From Roseomonas sp. (lineage in GTDB: Bacteria; Pseudomonadota; Alphaproteobacteria; Acetobacterales; Acetobacteraceae): a stretch of DNA of 35,124 nt. The stretch covers positions 1-35,124 of the forward strand of contig JADCES010000303.1 of the NCBI GenBank assembly GCA_020250005.1. The letters run 5' to 3'. Made by a program: the position numbers and the translations under genes. The notes under the pieces are model-generated. The model worked only from the letters and a program-made list of their open reading frames with translations, was not told the DNA's origin and did no database searches. Shown here piece by piece: positions 26,817-33,973 of this stretch (position 1 is the first letter of the stretch; each line of letters opens with the position of its first letter).

Positions 26817-27545
26817 TCACATCCCCAGATCGATCAGGGTTCCGGTGCCAATGCGGCGCGGATCTTCAATCCCGTTGCGCGCAGCGATTTCCTGCCAGCG
26901 GGCGCCGAGCCCTGCGGCATCGGCCAGTTGCGGCAGGCCCAGCCCAGCGGGTGTTGGCGTAAGCGGGCGTGTGCCAAGCAGACCGCCCGGCCCCTGCGCC
27001 GCGCTGCCGAAGCCGCCGCCGCCCGCCGCCGCAGCCTGTCCATAAGCGAAGGCCGTGATTTTTTGCTGCGACAAATTAATGGTAACGCTCGCGCGGAGCG
27101 GCCTTCCCTCGGGCGAGAAGAACTCCAGGCTTTCCTCCATGCCGTCCACCAGACCGTCGAATTGGAAGCTGCCCCAAAGGAAGCGAATGCCAGGCGGCAC
27201 GAATTGATTGCCTTCAGCCTTTGGTGTGATGAAATAGGCGACGCCTTCAGTCAGCTTGCGCACATCATCGGTCGCGGGTGCGCCTTCAGGCAGCGGCGCG
27301 GTCGCGTCGAACCAAAGCGCCAATGAAAGTTTTGTCGTTCCAGCTCCAACGAACTGACGCGCGGCTGTTCCGCTGCGATCCGACCCGCCCCCGCCTTCCG
27401 CCGTGACCAGTTGGTTGGCGTAGGTCACCTTCAGGGTTTCCGGATTGAACTGAACAATAACCTTCTTGCCGCGCGGCAATTCCTCGGACGTACCGGGCCG
27501 AAGCTCACGCAGTTCGGCTTTGGCAAGGCGGACGGCATCAACCAT
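26817..27545 (-). CDS. Afp7-like CIS tube-initiator protein with C-terminal LysM-like domain
   Basis: A 242-residue protein. Residues about 15-185 match the CIS_tube/gp53-like N-terminal domain: KKVIVQFNPETLKVTYANQL, then LSLALWFDATAPLPEGA, VRKLTEGVAYFITPK, PPGIRFLWGSFQFDGLVDGM, and EESLEFFSPEGRPLRASVTI. The C-terminus (LPQLADAAGLGARWQEIAAR, then NGIEDPRRIGTGTLIDL) is LysM-like. Afp7/Pvc7 adapt the tube to the spike hub at the baseplate. A glycine-rich linker (about residues 195-207) separates the domains. It starts two bases after the tube 2 stop. In some phages the LysM part binds the tail; binding to peptidoglycan is not implied. Confidence 0.88.
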   Translation of the reverse strand: MVDAVRLAKAELRELRPGTSEELPRGKKVIVQFNPETLKVTYANQLVTAEGGGGSDRSGTAARQFVGAGTTKLSLALWFDATAPLPEGAPATDDVRKLTEGVAYFITPKAEGNQFVPPGIRFLWGSFQFDGLVDGMEESLEFFSPEGRPLRASVTINLSQQKITAFAYGQAAAAGGGGFGSAAQGPGGLLGTRPLTPTPAGLGLPQLADAAGLGARWQEIAARNGIEDPRRIGTGTLIDLGM

Positions 27546-27547
27546 GC

Positions 27548-28024
27548 TCAGCCCCCCTCCCGCCTGAGGGAAAGGCGTTCATAGGCGATTTGCAATTCCT
27601 CAATCGCCACACCGCCTTCCCGTGCATTCATGGGCGGGGCTTTTAGTTTTGCCGGCAGACAGCGTTCCAGTAGAAAACGTGCCCGCTTGGTGCGGCCATC
27701 AGCGGCAAGCAAGACCACTTCTGCTTCCGCGCGCAAACCAGGTTCAGCTACCGTACGATCAACCCACTCCCAAAGATCTGCGCTTTCCGTCATGCCGCGG
27801 CGCAGCGTCAGCACGCCAAAGGCAAGCGGCCCAGCCAGACGGATTTGCCTTCCATTGGCGCCACCTTCGCGAATGGTCTTGATTTCCATTGTCTGTTCCA
27901 GCCCATCACATTCCGCGAAGGCCGCGTGACATAGCGCGGGGGAAAGACCTGGTACGCTGATTTCCACCGCGAAGTTGAAGGCGGTGAAAGGCGTGCGGAT
28001 GGTTTCGGCGGCTGGGCTTGCCAT
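27548..28024 (-). CDS. Inner tube protein 2 (gp19-like)
   Basis: A 158-residue tail tube protein of the T4 gp19-like/Afp1-Afp5 family. Family marks are FNFAVEISVPGLSPALCHAA at the start, then FAECDGLEQTMEIKTIREGG, LTLRRGMTESADLWEWVDRT, and a C-terminal APPMNAREGGVAIEELQIAY plus ERL, the strand that completes the hexameric ring. It should form hexameric rings inside the sheath, perhaps the baseplate-proximal rings because it is next to the Afp7-like gene (as Afp5). It starts three bases after the sheath 2 stop. It differs clearly from tube 1. Confidence 0.92.
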   Translation of the reverse strand: MASPAAETIRTPFTAFNFAVEISVPGLSPALCHAAFAECDGLEQTMEIKTIREGGANGRQIRLAGPLAFGVLTLRRGMTESADLWEWVDRTVAEPGLRAEAEVVLLAADGRTKRARFLLERCLPAKLKAPPMNAREGGVAIEELQIAYERLSLRREGG

Positions 28025-28027
28025 GGC

Positions 28028-29650
28028 TCAACTCTCCTCAAGTGTCAGGCGATCACCTGTACGCAACAGCCGCACCAACAGGAAGGCGAGCGGGCGAGAG
28101 GGGGCGACGCGCAATTCAATCACCAATTGTCCTTTCTCCGCGCCAGTGGCATGTACCGTGACTTGGAAAGCCTCGGCGCTACGTGCTGGGGAAAAAGCGC
28201 CGCGGGCAAAAAGTTCTGCCATCAGCGCCTCAAAGCGTCGCTGCAGGGCACGATGCAGGACTTCGCCATTCGGTTCAAAGATCAACTCCGCGCCGTCACG
28301 GAGAACAATCCGTCGCAGCAGGGTCAGCAATCGGCGCACGCCAATCGGCCTGAGATCTTCATCAATCGCCAAGGTCGTCGCCGACAGGGGCATGATGCCG
28401 CGCGCGGTTGGCCGCAAGACATTGATGCCAGCCTGTTGCAACGCATTTAGCCGTTTGGCGTTGAGTGCGCGCGGCACAAGAGCGATGGCATTTTGCCAAG
28501 CCTCGCCGGCTGGCGCCATCCATGCGCCGCGGGAGATGGTGCGTCGGGCGATCGCGCCACAGGCCGGACCATCTGGTGCGACTTCGCCCTGACCCGCAAA
28601 GGCGACCCAGGGATGATACAGCGCGCCGAAGGAAAGTGCCGGCGCTTCAATGTCTTTAAGGTCACCAAGCAGCGCGGCATGGCTGATAGCCGCCGCCTCG
28701 TCATAGTGGCGCGGCAAGGAAAGCAGCGCGAAAGCATCCCCGCGCGCGGCACAGAGCCGGAGCAAAGCGCGATGCAATGCAAGCATGGACGCACTCTGGA
28801 AAGCATGCGCCGGCACTTCGCGCCGTAAACTATGCGCGGTGCCGGGCAGCAGCACGCCGTCGGACCAGATGCTGGCGCGATCACCATCGCGCGCACGCAC
28901 CCGGGCATAGCGTGGCGTGGAAACAGCGGGCAGAAGCAGCGCGTTCACCGCACCAGCCAGTACGGTCTTGGCATCCGACCAAGCCGGATCCTCGGCCAGC
29001 TGCAGTTCGAAGCTGGATGCGCCAGGCGCCGACCATTCCAGGCGACATGGCGCTGTCAAGGCGAGCCGAGGCTTCGATAGGTGGGCCAGGTCACACATCC
29101 GGAAAAGCGACGGTGATGCCGGGGTGGGGGCCGCCGAAGCCAGTGGCGCAGGCGGTGTTGGTGGCTGCTCCTCGGTCCAGCCGGCCAGCACGGCATCAGG
29201 CAGCGCGAGCAACGAGACCTCTTCGACTGTCGCCAGCGCGTGGAGCCCTTCAAGTTGACGCGCGCCATCAAGCGCATTTGCGACCCCACCTATTGTCGCC
29301 TCAAGCAGTAGCGGGTCTGCAAGTGCTGCCGCATTGAAGCTATTCGGCACGGGTACGCCCACAACATGGCAACGCCGGCCACCCTGCGCGAAGAAGGTGC
29401 GCACTGCGGGCCCAAGCAGGCCTTTGACCGGTGCACCGGTAGCATCGAGACAAAGCGAGACATCGGCACCGAACATGCGCTCGAAGCCTGCCGCATCTTC
29501 GATCACAACGGGCATATAGCGCTGATCGGCCGGGCGTGAATCCTGCCCCACGAAGCCGCAAAAGCCGGCAACATCCATGCGCGGCCAATAATCGGGCGCT
29601 GGCTTTGGTTCCTGGAAATAGAGCCCGGGAAGCCGGGCATCCGCCCTCAT
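28028..29650 (-). CDS. Tail sheath protein 2 with a Fn3-like insertion
   Basis: A 540-residue sheath protein. The N-terminus (LPGLYFQEPKPAPDYWPRMD, then VAGFCGFVGQ) and the C-terminal domain (ISRGAWMAPAGEAWQNAIAL, QAGINVLRPTARGIMPLSAT, then RRLLTLLRRIVLRDGAELIF, EPNGEVLHRAL) are those of contractile sheath proteins. Unlike sheath 1, it carries an extra segment at about 193-270: PRLALTAPCRLEWSAPGASS, FELQLAEDP, YARVRARDGDRASIWSDGVL, which looks like a fibronectin type III or Ig-like fold placed between the N- and C-terminal sheath domains, after a proline/alanine-rich linker (162-181). The start at 29650 lies four bases after the tube 1 stop and gives the canonical N-terminus; the longer frame to 29707 overlaps the tube gene. 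Confidence 0.88.
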   Translation of the reverse strand: MRADARLPGLYFQEPKPAPDYWPRMDVAGFCGFVGQDSRPADQRYMPVVIEDAAGFERMFGADVSLCLDATGAPVKGLLGPAVRTFFAQGGRRCHVVGVPVPNSFNAAALADPLLLEATIGGVANALDGARQLEGLHALATVEEVSLLALPDAVLAGWTEEQPPTPPAPLASAAPTPASPSLFRMCDLAHLSKPRLALTAPCRLEWSAPGASSFELQLAEDPAWSDAKTVLAGAVNALLLPAVSTPRYARVRARDGDRASIWSDGVLLPGTAHSLRREVPAHAFQSASMLALHRALLRLCAARGDAFALLSLPRHYDEAAAISHAALLGDLKDIEAPALSFGALYHPWVAFAGQGEVAPDGPACGAIARRTISRGAWMAPAGEAWQNAIALVPRALNAKRLNALQQAGINVLRPTARGIMPLSATTLAIDEDLRPIGVRRLLTLLRRIVLRDGAELIFEPNGEVLHRALQRRFEALMAELFARGAFSPARSAEAFQVTVHATGAEKGQLVIELRVAPSRPLAFLLVRLLRTGDRLTLEES

Positions 29651-29654
29651 GCCC

Positions 29655-30107
29655 TTACTCCATCTCCAGCCGCTCATAGGCGAGGACAAGTTCCTCCATC
29701 GCCACATCGGTGCCCTTGCCGTTCATCGGGCCGGAAGTGTGCTTGATGATGCGCGCGCGCAGCAGGCGCCAAGTCTGCACGATCTGGGTATGGTCCTCAT
29801 TCTGGAGATGGATTTGCACGGTGCGCAGAGCCGCCTGATCACCATTGCGGATTTGGTTGAGCCACCGATAAAGATTGAGCGAGCCAATTACCCCGCGCTT
29901 CATCGTAACATCGGTCGCCTTGTTCATCCCGGTGATCTTGCGGACGGCGTTTTCCTTCTCATTCCCGTTGCGGTATTCGGAGACGGTTACCTCCATCCCG
30001 ATACCGCTTACCTCCTGGAACCCGGCTTCGGGCCCATCGGTTACCCCGTCGCCGAGATCAACGAGGAAATTGAACTGGACATAAGGTCTTTCGCGCAGCA
30101 CAGCCAT
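29655..30107 (-). CDS. Inner tube protein 1 (gp19-like)
   Basis: A 150-residue tail tube protein, the probable main subunit of the inner tube. It shows the standard eCIS pattern: ERPYVQFNFLVDLGDGVTDG, FQEVSGIGMEVTVSEYRNGN, KENAVRKITGMNKATDVTMK RG-type strand, then LNLYRWLNQIRNG, and MEELVLAYERLEME at the end. Hexamers of this protein stack within the sheath. It lies between the two sheath genes, 18 bases after sheath 1, which pairs each sheath with a tube gene. Its close match to the family consensus contrasts with the divergent tube 2. Confidence 0.95.
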   Translation of the reverse strand: MAVLRERPYVQFNFLVDLGDGVTDGPEAGFQEVSGIGMEVTVSEYRNGNEKENAVRKITGMNKATDVTMKRGVIGSLNLYRWLNQIRNGDQAALRTVQIHLQNEDHTQIVQTWRLLRARIIKHTSGPMNGKGTDVAMEELVLAYERLEME

Positions 30108-30125
30108 GGGTCAACTCCTTCGCGG

Positions 30126-32171
30126 TCAGCCGGGCGGCCGCTGGTCAGCGGTCCATTGTCCGATGCGGAAGATCACGAATTCCGCCGGCCGCAGCGCCGC
30201 GACGCCGACCAGACAGACGAGCCTTCCATTGTCGAGATCATTTTGGGTCATGGTGCTTGGGAAGCCGCACCGCACGAAGAAGGCCTTTTCCGGCTTGTCA
30301 CCGAGCAGCGCGCCCTGCATCCATTCATTCAGCAGGAAATCTTCGACCGTCCGACGAACATTGTCCCAGAGCGCCTTTCCGTTCGGTTCAAACACCGCCC
30401 ATTGCGTACCGATATCGATTGAGCGTTCAAGATAGGCGAAGTAGCGCCTAAGGTTGACATATTTCCATTCCGGGTCGGAACTGATAGTTCGCGCGCCCCA
30501 GAGCCGATAGCCGCGGCCTTCAAAATAGCGGAAGCAATTGATGCCAAGCGGATTGAGGACTTCCTGCTGCGCCTTATTCAGCAGTGTCTCAAAACCATTG
30601 GCGAGTGTCACCACCTCATTCGCGGGGGCCTTCCAGACCGCCCGTGTGATGTCGTTACGCGCATAGATGCCGCAGACAAAGCCGGAGGGTGGCAGGTTGA
30701 TCTCGGCGCGCGTCACCGGGTCCAGCACTGTGACCCAAGGATAGTAAAGCGCGGCATACTTGCTGTCGAGGCGAGCGCGGAAGTTACGCACTTCCGCGAT
30801 GGTGTGCTTTTCTGCACTGTCTAGCACCGCAATGCGGTAACGCATGCGCTCGGCATGGCCGATCAGCAGACGGGTTATCGCATCCGCGTTGTCGGTGAAG
30901 GAGGCGTAGCGCCAGGTGCTGCCCGGTGCGGCAACAATCGCGATATCCTCGATCGACTCGAGTTGCTTGAGGCCGGTCCGGTAACCGAGTGTGTCATCGG
31001 CGCGGCCTTCATATTCGCGCGCCCCCGGCCGCAGCCCGTCATGGCCGCCTTCGAGATCGCCTTCCACCGCTACGCCGCGCGCAAGGCGAGCCCCTGGTCC
31101 GATCTCTCGCGTACGTTCGATTTGGTTGGGGCGCAAATGGTCAGTTGGCGTTGCGCCGAACAATGCCGCCAGCGTGGTAAGGCCATTAGGTGTCTGCGCC
31201 GCATTGCGCGTGACCACAATGGGGAGCGAACGTGACTGCGCAAGTGAGGCTGGTTCATCGGCGAAGGTATCGAATAGGTTATCTGGCAAGCCGGCCAGCC
31301 GATGTCCGGGATCCGGGGCGAGATCAGTCCAGGTTCCAAGATCCCGCCCTTCCTTCGTGCGCAACGTGAGCGAGAGCGTGACCACGCGCAATTCTGCCGA
31401 GGAGCCGTCGCCGCTTAGCAAAGCGCTGAGTGGGACCGCACCAGGTGGTGAGGCGGGGCCATTGTCGAAAAGCCATTCCCCAGTGACCGAATCTCGCCGC
31501 GCGAGGCAGAATGTCCCCTCTGGTGGCGGCGGCTTGGCCATGCCGGCCGTCGGTCTTTCGTACAACCAAACAAGGTCATTCTCGGCCAGCGCGCCGAAGG
31601 TGAAGCGACTGGCGCCGGTTGTCGGATCGGCGCTGCGGCCGAGCAGATTGGCGCGGCTGCGCAGCGTGATGCGCACCCGCAGATTGCCCTGCGCGCCCGG
31701 AAAGCGTGAGCGGATACCAAGGCCGACCATCGTCACCTTGCTTGGCAGCGGTGGGCTCGCATCCAGCGCCATGTCCACGAAGCGCAATTCGGTCCCGATA
31801 CCATGGCCATGCTCGTACCGACCCGTCACGAGTGGCGTATTGAAATTCGCCGGCGGATAGCTGCCAGTGCTTGTGTTTGGACGGAATACGCGGGTTACAT
31901 AAAGCCGTCTTCCCTGCTCGGCGAAGAAGGCGCGCGCCGCATGCCAAAGAAAGTTCGGCGATTCGGTTCCGTCCGCGTAAACCAGCGGGGCGCCATCGCC
32001 GTAGATCCTCTCAAATTCTTCAAGGCTCGTAATCACGTCCGGATCGACAGTGACTGGGCCGAAGCGTGCTGGACCGATAAACCCCGTGGTAGTGGTCCCC
32101 ACACCTTCAATTGATTTGGCGCGGAAGGAAACTTCTTCCACATAGACACCGGGGGCGAGATATTCTGGCAT
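30126..32171 (-). CDS. Tail sheath protein 1
   Basis: A 681-residue contractile sheath protein, the likely major sheath. The N-terminus (PEYLAPGVYVEEVSFRAKSI, EGVGTTTTGFIGPARFGPV) and ITSLEEFERIYGDG are diagnostic, and the C-terminal domain has VWKAPANEVVTLANGFETLL, NPLGINCFRYFEGRGYRLWG, SIDIGTQWAVFEPNGKALWD, and ends RPAEFVIFRIGQWTAD. The middle (about 110-330) holds variable inserted domains that would face outward. Sheath strands interlock through the extended N- and C-termini and contract on triggering. A GGAG ribosome-binding site lies seven or eight bases before the ATG. Longer than sheath 2, mostly through the outer insertion. Confidence 0.96.
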   Translation of the reverse strand: MPEYLAPGVYVEEVSFRAKSIEGVGTTTTGFIGPARFGPVTVDPDVITSLEEFERIYGDGAPLVYADGTESPNFLWHAARAFFAEQGRRLYVTRVFRPNTSTGSYPPANFNTPLVTGRYEHGHGIGTELRFVDMALDASPPLPSKVTMVGLGIRSRFPGAQGNLRVRITLRSRANLLGRSADPTTGASRFTFGALAENDLVWLYERPTAGMAKPPPPEGTFCLARRDSVTGEWLFDNGPASPPGAVPLSALLSGDGSSAELRVVTLSLTLRTKEGRDLGTWTDLAPDPGHRLAGLPDNLFDTFADEPASLAQSRSLPIVVTRNAAQTPNGLTTLAALFGATPTDHLRPNQIERTREIGPGARLARGVAVEGDLEGGHDGLRPGAREYEGRADDTLGYRTGLKQLESIEDIAIVAAPGSTWRYASFTDNADAITRLLIGHAERMRYRIAVLDSAEKHTIAEVRNFRARLDSKYAALYYPWVTVLDPVTRAEINLPPSGFVCGIYARNDITRAVWKAPANEVVTLANGFETLLNKAQQEVLNPLGINCFRYFEGRGYRLWGARTISSDPEWKYVNLRRYFAYLERSIDIGTQWAVFEPNGKALWDNVRRTVEDFLLNEWMQGALLGDKPEKAFFVRCGFPSTMTQNDLDNGRLVCLVGVAALRPAEFVIFRIGQWTADQRPPG

Positions 32172-32186
32172 TGGTATCTCCAGCGC

Positions 32187-32969
32187 TCAGGGGTGTACGA
32201 AAAGGTTGGAAAGATCAGTCGGGCTGCCGTGGCGGAGCGTCGCCTCGGTAATCGGGGTGCCATCAGCCATACGAAGCTGCGCAACGGGCTGGCTGAGCGT
32301 ATTGCAGAGATCAGGCAGCAGCATGCGCGGGTCCGTGGGATCGCGTGGCTGTTCTGCCGCGAAGCCCGCGCGCCAGCGCAGTTCCAGTCGGCGTGTCCAG
32401 GACTGCCCGGCAAGGACGCCAGGCTTCGGTTCAGGCCAGGGCAGGACCAACAGGACGCGCCCATTCTCGTCGGCGAAGCTCTGCGTCAATAGTTGCGTCC
32501 CCTCAAAAAGACTGAGCACGGCGCAGCGCGCAGGCCGTTGCGCGGCTTCAAGCAGGGTTACCCTCAGCGTTGCTTCAGTCCCGCTGAGTGACGCTGTTGG
32601 GCTCAGCATCAGGGGCAGGAACGGTCCAGCAACGCAGGCGGGCAACATCCAGCCCTTGGCTGAAGGTGCCGTGGCAGCGAAGGAGAAGGCAAGGAAGCGC
32701 CCAGCCGGATCGGTGACCAGGATGCGTGTCCGGTCGCGTGGTCCTGGCAGAAGATGCGCCACCATGGCGCCGCCACCATTCGGCTTTGCCTCAACTACCT
32801 GACGGCCATGGACCAAGCGTACGCGCGGGGGGGTGGACATCAATGGTCGGCCAGATCCGGCGTCTACAAAGCGTAGCCCAAACGCGGCCTGTAGACTGAT
32901 TGTTTCCATAGATATCTTATGGAAACCCGGCGGCAGGCCTTGTGGGTCAAGCAGTTGGGCGCCGCTCAT
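32187..32969 (-). CDS. eCIS-associated beta-rich protein of unknown function, 260 aa
   Basis: I do not recognise a named family. The protein has an N-terminal beta-sandwich-like part: ISLQAAFGLRFVDAGSGRPL, PPRVRLVHGRQVVEAKPNGG, then GPRDRTRILVTDPAGRFLAF, resembling carboxypeptidase-regulatory or Ig-like folds. A second such part follows (GTEATLRVTLLEAAQRPARC, then TQSFADENGRVLLVLPWPEP). The C-terminus has a helical ARMLLPDL-type segment (DPRMLLPDLCNTLSQPVAQL). No signal peptide or membrane helix is seen. It is joined to the cap gene by an ATGA overlap and precedes sheath 1 by 15 bases. A role at the head-distal end of the particle with the cap is inferred from position only. Confidence 0.6.
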   Translation of the reverse strand: MSGAQLLDPQGLPPGFHKISMETISLQAAFGLRFVDAGSGRPLMSTPPRVRLVHGRQVVEAKPNGGGAMVAHLLPGPRDRTRILVTDPAGRFLAFSFAATAPSAKGWMLPACVAGPFLPLMLSPTASLSGTEATLRVTLLEAAQRPARCAVLSLFEGTQLLTQSFADENGRVLLVLPWPEPKPGVLAGQSWTRRLELRWRAGFAAEQPRDPTDPRMLLPDLCNTLSQPVAQLRMADGTPITEATLRHGSPTDLSNLFVHP

Positions 32970-33571
32970 GTCTCGGACCTTGGCGATAAAAAATCAAATC
33001 GACGTTCAGTCACGGGGTCACCTTCGGCCATGGGGATATCACTGTCTATGGCAATGCCGCGCGCCAGATAGAGAGCCGAGGATTGCAGCCGCGGCTTCAG
33101 CTTATCCCAAATCGCCAACCAATCGGCGACCACGGGGGCATCCTGGACCAGTTCCACCTGTTCATCGGCCGCAAAGACATCATTGATATCCAGTCTGCGA
33201 TTAAGCTCGGCTGCTGGCAGCACAGCCATATCGGCCAGTCGGCGCACCAGCCAGCCAAGCATGCGCTGCTGTTTTTCGACATTATTGGCCCAAGGCGTAA
33301 TCAGATAATGCAGATCAAGCGGAAGCGAGGGACGAAAACGACGTCCATCTGTGGCAAGGCGTGGTCCGCGCTGGCGCAGGGTACCGTTGGGAGTAACGCA
33401 CCACAAACATAGCGTCACGCCATCCGATGCACGTGCTGCCTGCGTTTCGTCGAATACCGCCGGATGGACAAGTGAAAATTCTAGTCGACCAAACAGGCTG
33501 CGCGGATAGCTATCCTCAAGCAGGCCGAGGATCGCACGGCTGACGGCAGCGATGGCGTTGAAACTAGCCAT
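32966..33571 (-). CDS. DUF4255 tail terminator/cap protein, Afp16/Pvc16-like
   Basis: A 201-residue protein of the DUF4255 (Pvc16_N) family, whose members cap the tube and sheath at the end away from the baseplate. The pattern is clear: FNAIAAVSRAILGLLEDSYP at the start, FSLVHPAVFDETQAARASDG, VTLCLWCVTPNGTLRQR, then LPLDLHYLITPWANNVEKQQ, RMLGWLVRRLADMAVLPAAE and the terminal DWLAIWDKLKPRLQSSALYL region. It is the first gene of the operon. The ribosome-binding site is weak (a G-rich run about 16 bases upstream). It lies 37 bases from the predicted sigma-54 start. Placing the cap gene first, before sheath and tube, differs from Afp/PVC, where it is last. Confidence 0.92.
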   Translation of the reverse strand: MASFNAIAAVSRAILGLLEDSYPRSLFGRLEFSLVHPAVFDETQAARASDGVTLCLWCVTPNGTLRQRGPRLATDGRRFRPSLPLDLHYLITPWANNVEKQQRMLGWLVRRLADMAVLPAAELNRRLDINDVFAADEQVELVQDAPVVADWLAIWDKLKPRLQSSALYLARGIAIDSDIPMAEGDPVTERRFDFLSPRSET

Positions 33572-33596
33572 AGTGGCTTCGCACGACCCCCCTGTT

Positions 33597-33612
33597 GCAA
33601 TTCAGTAATTGC
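33597..33612. repeat. Inverted repeat GCAATT-CAGT-AATTGC at the predicted operon start
   Basis: Perfect six-base arms around a four-base centre. The predicted sigma-54 transcription start (about 33608) falls within it, so it may form a hairpin in the leader RNA or act as an operator. The word TTGCAATT that overlaps its outer arm recurs at 33812-33819. It could also be chance. Confidence 0.4.
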
Positions 33613-33618
33613 CAGTGA

Positions 33619-33634
33619 CGCAAGTTGCATGCCA
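33619..33634 (-). promoter_or_regulatory. Sigma-54 (-24/-12) promoter of the eCIS operon
   Basis: On the minus strand the sequence is TGGCATGCAACTTGCG. It matches the consensus TGGCAC-N5-TTGC(A/T) with the required GG (33633-33632), ten bases, then GC (33621-33620). The two mismatches to consensus are minor. Transcription would begin near 33608, 37 bases before the cap gene ATG, and read the whole eCIS operon. The activator gene next door supports the call. Confidence 0.7.
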
Positions 33635-33756
33635 TGAGCTCGTTCCCTGGCAGTTCCTTCCGGATGGGGGCTTTGCCGTGTCAGCGCTGCCATAGGCCTG
33701 CAGACAAGAAATCAGATAGTGTGTGCTTTTCTGCCTGCGGCTATGTCGCCACAGTA

Positions 33757-33774
33757 TGTGCCGTTTTCGGCACA
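33757..33774. promoter_or_regulatory. Inverted repeat TGTGCCG-TTTT-CGGCACA, candidate activator site
   Basis: A perfect seven-base inverted repeat separated by TTTT. It is centred about 158 bases upstream of the predicted sigma-54 start, a normal distance for the binding site of a sigma-54 activator dimer, and about 200 bases from the activator gene start. It could alternatively be a short terminator-like hairpin, but no gene ends here. Confidence 0.5.
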
Positions 33775-33973
33775 GTCGCGCCCGCTTACGGTTTAAATTT
33801 CATAGAAAACATTGCAATTACAGCTTGCATCCCGGTTGCCGTTGCGGTGTAGTACTGGACTTAGGCAGCAAGCGATCTGGGATGCTTTTGTTTGCCGGCA
33901 TCCAGTGTGCCGGTGTGGAAGCATGGCTAAGGTCACGGCTGCTTATTCACGTTCGAACGGCGTGGAGGCGGAT

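Larger units (their letters stand above)
33572..33973. promoter_or_regulatory. Divergent control region between the eCIS operon and the sigma-54 activator
   Basis: These 402 bases contain no convincing gene. They hold a sigma-54 type promoter facing the operon (33619-33634), an inverted repeat across the predicted start site (33597-33612), a perfect 7-bp inverted repeat with a four-T loop (33757-33774), and the 8-base word TTGCAATT twice (33595-33602 and 33812-33819). The plus-strand activator has a good ribosome-binding site (GGAGG before 33974). I could not identify a secure sigma-70 promoter for the activator. Confidence 0.6.

Noticed and set aside
5695-33571. Type VI secretion system, R-type pyocin or prophage as an alternative
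   Set aside because: No TssJ/L/M membrane complex, no capsid, portal or terminase genes; DUF4255 cap, DUF4157 cargo, paired sheath/tube genes and the Afp15-like ATPase are eCIS marks.
33825-33845. Second GG-N10-GC match (CGGCAACCGGGATGCA on the minus strand)
   Set aside because: The -12 box is ATGC rather than TTGC and it would leave a leader of over 240 bases; the match at 33619-33634 is better in sequence and position.
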